Shown here: piece by piece, positions 42,236-50,491 of the stretch
Layout of the letters: every line of letters starts with the position of its first letter
Position numbering within the stretch: position 1 is the stretch's first letter
Source: CAIWHR01 sp963846855
GTDB taxonomy: Bacteria; Pseudomonadota; Gammaproteobacteria; Burkholderiales; Casimicrobiaceae
Direction of reading: 5' to 3'
DNA: 64,000 bases
Assembly (NCBI GenBank): GCA_963846855.1
Contig: CAWJXK010000003.1
Location: 62,001-126,000, forward strand
The notes under the pieces: model-generated
Told to the model about the DNA's origin: nothing
The model's database searches: none
What the model saw: the letters and a program-made list of their open reading frames with translations, nothing else
Made by a program: the position numbers and the translations under genes

Positions 42236-43110
42236 TCCTCGTCCAGTCCCTGCGAAATCCACGCGGGCCGGCGCTTGCCGAGGAACGCAGCGACGCCTTC
42301 GCGGCCTTCGGGGGATTTGCGGATCCGCGCGATGCGCGCCGCCGTGTCGGCACTCACGGCATCGTCGATCGGCCGGTGCGCGATCGCGCGGAGCAGCGCC
42401 TTCGATTCCGCCTGCGCGTGCGGGCCGGCGACGATGAGCGCGCCCAGCAATTCATTGATCCGCTCGTCGAGCAGCTCGATCGGGACGAGGTCGTGCACGA
42501 GCCCGATCCGGTAAGCCTCGGCCGCCTCGAAGCGCTCGGCAGTGAGGAAATAGCGCCGCGCCGCGCGCGCGCCGATCGCCTCGACGACGTAGGGGCCGAT
42601 CGTCGCGGGAATGAGCCCGAGCTTCGCCTCGGTCAGCGCAAACGTGGCCTGTTGCGCGGCGATTGCGATGTCGCAGCACGCGACGAGCCCGACACCGCCG
42701 CCGTACGCAGCGCCGTGAATCCGCGCGATCGTCGGCTTGGGCAGCCCGTAGAGGGTCTTCAGCAGCGTCGCCAGCGCCATCGCGTCGGCGAGGTTCTCCT
42801 TCTCGCCGAAGCCCGCCATCCGCTTCATCCAGTTGAGATCGGCGCCGGCGCAGAAACTCTTGCCGTGCCCCAGCAGGACGACCACGCGCACCCGATCATC
42901 GCGCTCCAGTGCGACGAGCGCATGGGTCAATTCGGCGATCGCCGTCTCGTCGAACGCGTTGTGCACTTCGGGCCGCGCCAGCGCGAGGAGCGCGACGCCG
43001 TTCCTGATCTCGAGGGTCAGCGTCTTGTAGGCAGACGCCGCGCGTCGCGTCAACTGCGGTTTGCGCGTGGCCCCGCTTGTCTTGACCGCCTTGGGATCTT
43101 TCGATTTCAT
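42232..43110 (-). CDS. liuC: Methylglutaconyl-CoA hydratase (enoyl-CoA hydratase family)
   Basis: Hydrates 3-methylglutaconyl-CoA to HMG-CoA, 292 aa. Crotonase fold: GHGKSFCAGADLNWM (oxyanion hole and CoA contact), AAYGGGVGLVACCDIAIA, FALTEAKLGLIPATIGPYVVEAIG. The second catalytic Glu is present in TEAK; the first crotonase Glu position reads Gly in GGGVGLV. I recall this pattern in LiuC-type hydratases, so activity is plausible, but it is not certain. A basic N-terminal extension of about 30 aa precedes the fold. The ATG at 43110 has GAGG upstream. Between liuB and DUF4126. Confidence 0.9.
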   Translation of the reverse strand: MKSKDPKAVKTSGATRKPQLTRRAASAYKTLTLEIRNGVALLALARPEVHNAFDETAIAELTHALVALERDDRVRVVVLLGHGKSFCAGADLNWMKRMAGFGEKENLADAMALATLLKTLYGLPKPTIARIHGAAYGGGVGLVACCDIAIAAQQATFALTEAKLGLIPATIGPYVVEAIGARAARRYFLTAERFEAAEAYRIGLVHDLVPIELLDERINELLGALIVAGPHAQAESKALLRAIAHRPIDDAVSADTAARIARIRKSPEGREGVAAFLGKRRPAWISQGLDEE

Positions 43111-43118
43111 GCGTTGCC

Positions 43119-44726
43119 TCACATCCGGAACACGCCGAACTTCGTGGCCTCGATCGGCCGATTGAGCGACGCCGAGATCGCGAGCCCCAGCACGCGCCGC
43201 GTATCCGCCGGGTCGATGACGCCGTCGTCCCACAGACGGGCGCTCGCGTAATACGGGTGGCCTTCGCGCTCGTATTGCTCGCGGATCGGCGCCCGGAAAG
43301 CCTCCTCGTCGGCCGCGCTCCACGATCCGCCCTTCGCCTCGATCGCGTCGCGCCGCACCGTCGCCAGCACCGTCGCCGCCTGCTCGCCGCCCATCACCGA
43401 GATGCGCGCGTTCGGCCACATCCACAGGAACCGCGGGCCGAAGGCCCGCCCGCACATGCCGTAGTTGCCGGCGCCGTAGCTGCCGCCGATGATCACGGTG
43501 AATTTGGGCACTTGCGCGCACGCAACCGCCGTCACCATCTTGGCGCCGTCCCGCGCGATCCCGCCTGCCTCGTACTTCTTCCCGACCATGAATCCGGTGA
43601 TGTTCTGCAGGAAGACGAGCGGCACGCGGCGCTGCGCGCAGAGCTCGATGAAGTGTGCGCCTTTGAGCGCGGACTCCGAGAACAGGATGCCGTTGTTCGC
43701 GACGATCCCCGTTGGATAGCCGTGGATGCGGGCGAACCCGGTGACGAGCGTCGTGCCGTAGCGAGCCTTGAACTCGTCGAGTTCGCTGCCGTCGACGATC
43801 CGCGCGATCACCTCGCGGACATCGTAGGGCTTGCGGATGTCGGCGTTGATGACGCCGTAGATCTCCTCCGGCGCGAACCTCGGCGGAATTGGCTCCGCGA
43901 TCTCCATCTCGATTCGCTTCGGCCGGTTGAGGTTACCGACGATCCGGCGCGCGATGGCCAGCGCATGGCGGTCGTCCTGCGCGAAATGGTCGGCCACACC
44001 CGACACTCGCGTGTGGACGTCGGCGCCGCCCAGCTCCTCCGCCGTCACGATCTCGCCCGTCGCCGCCTTCACGAGCGGCGGCCCGCCGAGGAAGATCGTT
44101 CCCTGGTCCTTGACGATGATCGACTCGTCCGACATCGCCGGTACATAAGCGCCGCCGGCGGTGCACGATCCCATCACGACGGCGATCTGCGGAATCCCCT
44201 GCGCCGACATCGTCGCCTGGTTGTAGAAAATGCGGCCGAAATGCTCGCGGTCGGGAAACACCTCGACCTGGTTCGGCAGGTTGGCCCCACCCGAGTCGAC
44301 GAGGTAGATGCACGGCAGGTTGTTCTCGCGCGCGATCTCCTGCGCGCGCAGATGCTTCTTCACGGTCAGCGGAAAGTATGTCCCGCCCTTGACCGTCGCG
44401 TCGTTGCAGACGATCACGCATTCGCGGCCTTCGACCCGCCCGATCCCGGTGATGATGCCCGCGGCGGCGATCGTGTCGTCGTACATGCCGTACGCCGCGA
44501 GCTGGGAGAACTCGAGAAACGGCGTGCCCGCGTCGATCAGCGCGCGCACCCGATCGCGCGGAAGCAGCTTGCCGCGGGCGGCATGCTTCGCCCGGGGTTC
44601 CGCGCCGCCGCCTTGCTCGACCTCCGCGACCTTGGCCCTGAGGTCGGCGACCAGCGCCGCCATCGCGTCGTGATTCTTCGCGAAGATCTCGTCGCGCGGG
44701 TCGATCCGGGTGTCGATGACGGCCAT
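43119..44726 (-). CDS. liuB: Methylcrotonyl-CoA carboxylase beta subunit
   Basis: Carboxyltransferase, 535 aa. Two ClpP-like halves: KLLPRDRVRALIDAGTPFLEFSQLAAYGMY near 52-81, YLVDSGGANLPNQVEVFPD and GSCTAGGAYVPAMSDESIIV in the first; FLQNITGFMVGKKYEAGGI and YGAGNYGMCGRAFGPRFLWMWPNARISVMGGEQAA in the second. Features are those of MCC beta and distinguish it from propionyl-CoA carboxylase. The ATG at 44726 is 22 bp below the LysE stop and 8 bp separate it from liuC. Confidence 0.96.
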   Translation of the reverse strand: MAVIDTRIDPRDEIFAKNHDAMAALVADLRAKVAEVEQGGGAEPRAKHAARGKLLPRDRVRALIDAGTPFLEFSQLAAYGMYDDTIAAAGIITGIGRVEGRECVIVCNDATVKGGTYFPLTVKKHLRAQEIARENNLPCIYLVDSGGANLPNQVEVFPDREHFGRIFYNQATMSAQGIPQIAVVMGSCTAGGAYVPAMSDESIIVKDQGTIFLGGPPLVKAATGEIVTAEELGGADVHTRVSGVADHFAQDDRHALAIARRIVGNLNRPKRIEMEIAEPIPPRFAPEEIYGVINADIRKPYDVREVIARIVDGSELDEFKARYGTTLVTGFARIHGYPTGIVANNGILFSESALKGAHFIELCAQRRVPLVFLQNITGFMVGKKYEAGGIARDGAKMVTAVACAQVPKFTVIIGGSYGAGNYGMCGRAFGPRFLWMWPNARISVMGGEQAATVLATVRRDAIEAKGGSWSAADEEAFRAPIREQYEREGHPYYASARLWDDGVIDPADTRRVLGLAISASLNRPIEATKFGVFRM

Positions 44727-44748
44727 GGTCTGCGTCCGTTCCGTGGGC

Positions 44749-45387
44749 TCAGGTTCGTTGCGCGAGCGCGAGCCGCACCGCCAGCGCGACGAACAGCGCG
44801 CCGACCGCGCCGGAGAGCCATCGTCTCGCCGCAATGCTCGTGCGCGCTCCGCGTCCGGCACGCGCAGCAAGCCAGCCCACGGACACGTTGACGAACAGGC
44901 TATTGAAGTTGAACACGCAACCCAGCGCGATGAAGGCCAGCGTCTTCGAAGGCGCCGACGCATCGATGAACTGCGGCAGGAATGCGAGGAAGAAGAGCGC
45001 GACCTTCGGATTGAAGACGTTGATGACGAAGGCCTCGCGAAAGATCCGGGTAGCGGGCGCCGCGGCCGGCGGATTCGCCGCCCGCTGCGTGGCGCCGGAC
45101 GCGAGGGCCGCGTCGATGAGACGGATCCCCGCATACAGCAGATAGGCAGCGCCGCACCACTTCACCACGCTGAATGCCGCGGCGGACGTCGCGAGCAGCG
45201 CCGACAATCCCGCTGCCGCCGCGAGCGTGTGCACGACGCATCCCGCGGTGATCCCCATCGTCGCGGCGAGACCCGCGGTGAAGCCGCCGTTCGCGCCGCG
45301 CGCGACGATGTAGGCCATGTCCGGTCCCGGCGTGAGGTTGAGCATGAGCCCTGCCGCCACGAACAGCGCGAAGTCGTGAATGCCCAT
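44749..45387 (-). CDS. LysE/RhtB-family exporter (first)
   Basis: 212 aa, six membrane helices. Family marks are NLTPGPDMAYIVARG at the N-terminus and REAFVINVFNPKVALFFLAFLPQF. Such proteins export amino acids or small metabolites; substrate unknown. In a leucine catabolic operon, an exporter for branched-chain amino or keto acids is a reasonable guess, but it is only inference. Start ATG at 45387, 63 bp after the GST stop; liuB begins 22 bp beyond its own stop. Confidence 0.88.
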   Translation of the reverse strand: MGIHDFALFVAAGLMLNLTPGPDMAYIVARGANGGFTAGLAATMGITAGCVVHTLAAAAGLSALLATSAAAFSVVKWCGAAYLLYAGIRLIDAALASGATQRAANPPAAAPATRIFREAFVINVFNPKVALFFLAFLPQFIDASAPSKTLAFIALGCVFNFNSLFVNVSVGWLAARAGRGARTSIAARRWLSGAVGALFVALAVRLALAQRT

Positions 45388-45450
45388 CAGCGACGGCTCC
45401 CGGCCGTGCCGCCGCGATCGCGATCCCGAGAGTTGCCGCGCACGGTCACG

Positions 45451-46086
45451 TCAGCCGGCGCCGGGGCGCGGATGCCCCGGCATCAATTGGTAGGGATGCA
45501 CCCAGCGCGGCTCGGAGCGGATGCGATCGAGCCAGCGGCCGATCGACGGATACTCCGCCCAGTCGACGCCGATCTCCTCCGGCCAGAACAGGTAGCCGCA
45601 CGCCGACAGGTCGGCGATCGTGAGCCGGCCGGAGACGAGATAGGGGTGGTTTTCGAGATGAGTGTCGAGGACCTTCCATGCGCCCTCCGCCCGCACGCGG
45701 AACACTTTCATCACCGCGGGGTCCGGATCCTTGGTGAACGTGCGCATGAAGCGGTACGTCGCCGTGTAGCTCGTCAGCTTGTGGTTGTCCCAGAGCAGCC
45801 AGCGCAGGATCTCGCGGCGCTCGTCGGCATTGGCAGCACCGAACGCGCCGGCGCTCTCGGCGACATAGTCGAGTATCACGCCGGATTGCGTGAGCATCCG
45901 GCCGCGATGCTCGAGCACCGGCACTTCGCCCATCACGTTGACGGCGCGATATTCGGGCGTGCGCGTCTCGCCGTTGAAGTAATCGACGAACCGGGGCTCC
46001 CAGTCCGCGCCCGCGAGCTCGAGCGCGAGCGCCGGCTTGTACGCGTTCCCGGATTGGGCGAAGCAGTGCAGCGTGTATTCGGCCAT
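45451..46086 (-). CDS. Glutathione S-transferase family protein
   Basis: 211 aa. N-terminal thioredoxin-fold domain (about 1-80, with QSGNAYKPALALELAGADWEP and VMGEVPVLEHRGRMLTQSGVILDYVAE, the cis-Pro and Glu/Ser glutathione contacts). The C-terminal helical domain has LTIADLSACGYLFWPEE, the N-capping box motif. The catalytic residue is probably the Ser near position 12. The substrate is unknown. The ATG at 46086 lies 5 bp after the stop of the isomerase remnant, so the two could have been one unit. Confidence 0.88.
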   Translation of the reverse strand: MAEYTLHCFAQSGNAYKPALALELAGADWEPRFVDYFNGETRTPEYRAVNVMGEVPVLEHRGRMLTQSGVILDYVAESAGAFGAANADERREILRWLLWDNHKLTSYTATYRFMRTFTKDPDPAVMKVFRVRAEGAWKVLDTHLENHPYLVSGRLTIADLSACGYLFWPEEIGVDWAEYPSIGRWLDRIRSEPRWVHPYQLMPGHPRPGAG

Positions 46087-46091
46087 TGTTC

Positions 46092-46244
46092 TCAGGATCC
46101 GGCGCGGCGGAAGTGCGCGCCCGGCGGCATCGGTCGCCAATCGACGCCGCGGCCGCGTTTCGCCGCCAGCGCCTCGACCCGGCGCGCCGCGAGGCAGCCG
46201 CAAGGTGACGAAAAATCGACGTGGAACTCGATCGGCGCGGGCAT
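46092..46244 (-). pseudogene. Truncated DsbA-family isomerase remnant
   Basis: A 50-codon frame starting ATG at 46244: MPAPIEFHVDFSSP, then CGCLAARRVEALAAKRGRG and VDWRPMPPGAHFRRAGS, ending TGA at 46092. This is the N-terminal quarter of a 2-hydroxychromene-2-carboxylate isomerase-type protein, whose normal start is usually IEFYFDFSSPYGYLAA. Here the Tyr-Gly-Tyr has become Cys-Gly-Cys and the rest of the gene (about 150 aa) is missing. The GST gene begins immediately after. It sits beside the acyl-CoA dehydrogenase with a nonsense codon, so this corner of the operon appears to be decaying. Confidence 0.7.
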
Positions 46245-46262
46245 GAGGCGTTCCGGCTTCCG

Positions 46263-47396
46263 TCAGTCGACGAGCGCGCGGCCGATGACGAGCCGCTGGA
46301 TTTCGCTGGTGCCCTCGTAGATCTGGCACACGCGGACGTCGCGATAATAGCGCTCGACCGGAAAGTCGGTCACATAGCCCGCGCCGCCGTGGATCTGGAT
46401 CGCATCCGAGCACACGCGCTCGGCCATTTCCGAGGCGAAGAGCTTCGCCATCGACGCTTCCTTGAGGCACGGCAGGCCCGCGTCGCGCAACGAGGCGACG
46501 TGCCAGACCATCTGCCGCGCGACCTCGATCTGCGTCGCCATGTCGGCCAGCTTGAAATTGACCGCCTGATGCTAGGCGATCGGCTTGCCGAACGCGGTGC
46601 GCTCGACGGCGTAGCGCAGCGCCGCCTCGAACGCCGCGCGTGCGATGCCCACCGCCTGCGCGCCGATGCCCATGCGCCCGCCTTCGAGGTTCGCGAGCGC
46701 GATCCGGTAGCCCTCGCCCGGCCGGCCGAGGAGATTGGCCGCCGGCACCTTGCAATCCTCGAACACGATCTGCGCGGTGTCCGACGCGCGCTGCCCGAGC
46801 TTGTCGTCCACGCGCGCGACGACGTAGCCGGGCGTCTTCGTGTCGACGATGAACGCGGTTATCCCGCGCTTGCCCGCCGCCTTGTCGGTCACCGCGAACA
46901 CGATGGCGACGTCGGCGTTCTTGCCCGTCGTGATGAACTGCTTGACGCCGTTCAGCACCCAGTGGCCGCCGCTCTCGACGGCACGGGTGGCGATCGCGCC
47001 GGCGTCCGACCCCGTCTGCGGCTCGGTGAGGCAGAAGCAGCCGAGCTTCTCGCCGCGCGCGAGCGCGGGCAGCCACTGCGCCTTCTGCGCGTCGGTCCCG
47101 AAGGCGTTGATCGGGCCGCAGACCACGGAATTCTGCACACCGACGACCGTGGACGTCGACGCGTCACCGGCGGCGATTTCCTCCAGCGCGACGGCGAGCG
47201 AGACGTAGTCGAGCCCGGCGCCGCCCCACCGGTCGGGAATCACGACGCCGAGCGCGCCCAACGCGCCCAGCGCCGCGATCTCGTCGCGCGGAAAGTGATG
47301 CTCGCGGTCCCAGCGCGCCGCATTCGGCGCGAGCCGATCGGCGGCGAAGGCGCGCACGGTGTCGCGGATGAGCTGCTGCGTGTCGTTGAGCAACAT
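46263..47396 (-). pseudogene. Acyl-CoA dehydrogenase interrupted by an amber codon
   Basis: Reading frame 46263-47396 (378 codons) is a complete short-chain acyl-CoA dehydrogenase except for TAG at 46572-46574. The upstream part (274 aa) has CLTEPQTGSDAGA, WVLNGVKQFITTG and GRMGIGAQAVGIARAAFEAALRYA, and ends FGKPIA. The downstream part resumes in the same frame with HQAVNFKLADMATQIEVARQMV and carries the catalytic Glu in QIYEGTSEIQRLVIGRAL. At the TAG, relatives usually have Glu (KPIAEHQAV); one base change GAG to TAG explains it. If translation stops there, the C-terminal helical domain and catalytic base are lost. Confidence 0.85.
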
Positions 47397-47400
47397 GCGG

Positions 47401-48036
47401 TCAGCGCCGTGAGTCGAGCATGAGCTTGACGGCGATCGCGCCGAAGACGCCGCCCAGGACCCAGCGCTGCACGGCGAGCCAGACCGGCCTCGCGGCGAGC
47501 CAGTCCGCCGCGCGCGCCGCGGCCAGCACGAACATGAGGTCGCACGTCGCGTCGATCGCGATCTGCAGCGCCGCGAGAATCAGCGATTGCGCGAGCACGC
47601 TGCCGCGCGCCGGGTCGACGAACTGCGGAAAGAGCGCGAGGTAGAAGAGCGCGACCTTCGGATTGAGGATGCTGGTCAGGATCCCGGTGCGGAAGAGCGT
47701 CGCGGGCGCCACCGGCGGCAGGTCGCGCCGCGCGAACAACCCGCCATTGCCGTGCGGACGGATGCTGTCCCACGCAAGCCAGAGCAGATACGCAGCGCCG
47801 GCGTAGCGGAGCACGTCGTAGAGCACCGGAATCGCAACGAACACGGCGGTGATCCCGACCGCTGCGCCGATCGCGTAGAACAGGAACCCCGTCGTCGTCC
47901 CGGCGAGCGATATGAGACCGGCCGCGCGGCCCTGGCAAAGCGTGCGCGAGATGAGATAGAGCAGGTTCGGGCCCGGCGTCAGCGCCAGGAGCACGCAGGC
48001 GAGCGAGAACAGCGCGAGGCTGTCCTGCGGAATCAT
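47401..48036 (-). CDS. LysE/RhtB-family exporter (second)
   Basis: 211 aa, six membrane helices, with LLALTPGPNLLYLISRTLCQGRAAG and GILTSILNPKVALFYLALFPQF. Same family as the 44749-45387 protein, but only distantly alike, so it is not a recent duplicate. Substrate unknown. The ATG at 48036 is chosen over one 7 codons upstream. It lies 103 bp from the sulfotransferase stop and 4 bp from the acyl-CoA dehydrogenase start. Confidence 0.87.
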   Translation of the reverse strand: MIPQDSLALFSLACVLLALTPGPNLLYLISRTLCQGRAAGLISLAGTTTGFLFYAIGAAVGITAVFVAIPVLYDVLRYAGAAYLLWLAWDSIRPHGNGGLFARRDLPPVAPATLFRTGILTSILNPKVALFYLALFPQFVDPARGSVLAQSLILAALQIAIDATCDLMFVLAAARAADWLAARPVWLAVQRWVLGGVFGAIAVKLMLDSRR

Positions 48037-48139
48037 CGCCGGCCTCCGGCGCAGCACGGGCCGCGCGGCAAAGGACCCGGAAGCAGATTCACCACGAAAT
48101 CCTCCTGTTGCGGTCGATGGACAAGTCGCGCGGCGGCGT

Positions 48140-49081
48140 TCATTCCGCCACGGCGTAACCGAGCACTGCCATGAGCGGCCCGGCTCCCTGCTCGACGGCG
48201 ATCCGGTCGGCCGCGCTCATTTCGCGCCGCCACACGCCGACCCGCTCGGTCTGCCGCGGCTTCGCGAGATTGACGTGGATCGACGTGCGATCCTCCCGCG
48301 AGACGAGCCGCCCGCTCACGTGCATCCGCCCTTTGAGGCGAGCGATGCGCGCCGCGCCCTGTGCGCTGAAATCGAGCATCGCCTTCGTGTACGCGATGCC
48401 GAGGAAATCGCACAGCCGCGGCAGCGTCGCCTCGGGGCGCAGCACGAGGTCCTCGTAGCGCGTTTCGACGTAGTGTGGCACAGCGGCGCCCGCCTGCCGG
48501 CCGGCGTCGACGTGGTACCGCCAGGCCTGTCCCAGCACCCGGAAATCCTGGCTCGGCGCGAACCACGTGCGCCGCCACGAGAGCGCAGTGTCCCTCGGAT
48601 CGCGAATCACGTGGATGAAATGCGCCTCCGGCAGCAATGCGGCGATCTCGCGCATCACGAAGATGTTGTCCGGCGTCTTCTCGCCGGAGCGCGGCTTCCC
48701 CTGACTTTCCGCGTACATCCGGTAGAACGCGCGCGTTCCCGCGCCGGCCGAAAACGGCGACAGCGCGGCGATGCGCGCGGCAAAGGCGCCGCGATCGAGG
48801 CCGAAGTCCGACCAGTTCGAAACCGGCGTTCGGTCCGCCGTCACGACGTCGACGAAGCGGCGACGCTGCGCCTCCATATCGCCGGAAAGCGTCACGACGT
48901 GCTTCAGGAACGCGGTCTCCGGCGGAAACGCGATGTCCGGATGGCTGTCCAGCATCACGGCGAGGAGCGAGGTCCCCGAGCGCGGGCAGCCGACGACGAT
49001 CGGGAACGCAAGCCTCGCGCCGCCTTCGGCGACCGGCGCATGCGCCGTGGGCGCGGCCGTTGCGTCCTGCGCCGGCGCCAC
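48140..49081 (-). CDS. Sulfotransferase family protein
   Basis: 313 aa, PAPS-dependent sulfotransferase fold. The 5'-phosphosulfate loop is PIVVGCPRSGTSLLAVMLDSHPD near residues 26-48, and HFIHVIRDPRDTALSW is the 3'-phosphate binding region. The GTG start at 49081 overlaps the thiolase stop by one base (TAGTG), which couples the two genes. Acceptor unknown; relatives act on lipids, sugars or metabolites. Its presence in a leucine catabolic operon is unusual. The first 20 residues are Ala-rich. Confidence 0.85.
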   Translation of the reverse strand: MAPAQDATAAPTAHAPVAEGGARLAFPIVVGCPRSGTSLLAVMLDSHPDIAFPPETAFLKHVVTLSGDMEAQRRRFVDVVTADRTPVSNWSDFGLDRGAFAARIAALSPFSAGAGTRAFYRMYAESQGKPRSGEKTPDNIFVMREIAALLPEAHFIHVIRDPRDTALSWRRTWFAPSQDFRVLGQAWRYHVDAGRQAGAAVPHYVETRYEDLVLRPEATLPRLCDFLGIAYTKAMLDFSAQGAARIARLKGRMHVSGRLVSREDRTSIHVNLAKPRQTERVGVWRREMSAADRIAVEQGAGPLMAVLGYAVAE

Positions 49082-50265
49082 TAGACGAGCTCCACCGCCA
49101 TCGCCGTTGCTTCGCCGCCACCGATGCACAGCGCGGCGACGCCGCGCTTCCTGCCGTGCTTGCGCAGCGCGCCGATCAGCGTGACGAGGATGCGCGCGCC
49201 CGAAGCGCCGATCGGGTGCCCCAGCGCGCACGCGCCGCCGTGGACGTTGACATTCTCGTGCGCGATGCCGTGATCGTGCATCGCCGCCATCGTCACGACG
49301 GCAAACGCCTCGTTGATCTCGAAAAGATCGACGCTCTTCGTCGTCCAGCCGGTCTTCGCATAGAGCTTCTCGATCGCGCCGACCGGCGCCGTCGTGAACC
49401 AGCCCGGCTCCTGCGCATGCGTCGCGTGGCCGACGATGATGGCGAGCGGCACGAGCCCGCGCTTCTCGGCGGTCGAGCGGCGCATCAGCACCAGCGCCGC
49501 GGCGCCGTCGGAGATGGAGCTCGAATTGGCCGCCGTGACGGTCCCGTCCTTGCGGAAGGCGGGCTTCAGCGTCGGGATCTTCGCGGGCGCGGCCTTCGCC
49601 GGCTGCTCGTCGTGATCGATGACGACATCGCCCTTCTTGCCGGCGACGGTGACCGGGGCGATCTCCCAGGCGAACGTGCCGTCGTTGTTGGCGGCGAGCG
49701 CGCGCGACAGCGACGCCAGCGCGAACGCGTCCTGCGCCTCTCGGGTAAAGCTGAACTTCGCCGCGCAGTCCTCGGCGAACGTGCCCATCAGACGCCCCTT
49801 GTCGTAGGCGTCCTCGAGGCCGTCCAGGAACATGTGGTCGTAGACCGTCTGGTGTCCCATCCGGTAACCCGAGCGCGCCTTCGGCATCAGATACGGCGCG
49901 TTGGACATCGATTCCATGCCGCCTGCGACCATGATCTCGTTCGTCCCGGCGGCGATGAGGTCGTGCGCAAGCATCGCCGCCTTCATTGCCGAGCCGCACA
50001 TCTTGTTGACCGTCGTGCAGCCCGTCGACAGCGGAAGGCCCGCCTTGAGCGAGGCCTGCCGCGCGGGGGCCTGCCCCTGTCCTGCCGGCAGCACGTTGCC
50101 CATGATGACTTCCTCGATGTCGGCGGGCTTCAATCCCGCGCGCTCGACGGCCGCGCGGATCGCGACGGCGCCAAGCTCGCTCGCAGCGAGCGTTGCGAAA
50201 TCGCCCATAAAACCGCCCATCGGCGTCCGCGCCGCGCCGACGATGACAATCGGATCGTTCAACAT
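49081..50265 (-). CDS. Acetyl-CoA C-acetyltransferase (thiolase)
   Basis: 394 aa. The nucleophile Cys is in CTTVNKMCGSAMKA near residue 90; the active-site His is in NVHGGACALGHPIGASGARI; the second Cys is in AALCIGGGEATA. Length and motifs match acetoacetyl-CoA thiolases of the PhaA/AtoB type. In this operon it would split the acetoacetyl-CoA formed after HMG-CoA lyase (once acetoacetate is activated), or work in reverse for PHB synthesis with phaC 4 kb away. Start ATG at 50265. Confidence 0.94.
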   Translation of the reverse strand: MLNDPIVIVGAARTPMGGFMGDFATLAASELGAVAIRAAVERAGLKPADIEEVIMGNVLPAGQGQAPARQASLKAGLPLSTGCTTVNKMCGSAMKAAMLAHDLIAAGTNEIMVAGGMESMSNAPYLMPKARSGYRMGHQTVYDHMFLDGLEDAYDKGRLMGTFAEDCAAKFSFTREAQDAFALASLSRALAANNDGTFAWEIAPVTVAGKKGDVVIDHDEQPAKAAPAKIPTLKPAFRKDGTVTAANSSSISDGAAALVLMRRSTAEKRGLVPLAIIVGHATHAQEPGWFTTAPVGAIEKLYAKTGWTTKSVDLFEINEAFAVVTMAAMHDHGIAHENVNVHGGACALGHPIGASGARILVTLIGALRKHGRKRGVAALCIGGGEATAMAVELV

Positions 50266-50289
50266 GATTCGCTTCCTTCCTCGATGACT

Positions 50290-50490
50290 TCAGGCGCCGG
50301 TCGCGGCGGCCCGCGCGACGCGGCGCGGCCTTGGCTGAAGCTCGCCGCCGCAATTGGGGCAGATGCCGCGCATCGCGTCGGCGCACGTCGCGCAGAACGT
50401 GCATTCGAAGCTGCAGATGCGCGCGTTTGCGGCATCCGCCGGCAGCGGCGCCGCGCATTTCTCGCACGAGGGCTTCAGCGCGAGCGCCAT
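50290..50490 (-). CDS. DUF1272 zinc-ribbon-like protein
   Basis: 66 aa with CEKC, CSFECTFCATC and CPNCGG: eight Cys placed as in DUF1272, consistent with bound zinc. Function unknown; a small metal-binding protein. It starts 1 bp after the isovaleryl-CoA dehydrogenase stop (50492) and ends 24 bp before the thiolase start, so it is an operon member. The tail (RPRRVARAAATGA) is basic. Confidence 0.88.
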   Translation of the reverse strand: MALALKPSCEKCAAPLPADAANARICSFECTFCATCADAMRGICPNCGGELQPRPRRVARAAATGA

Positions 50491-50491
50491 G

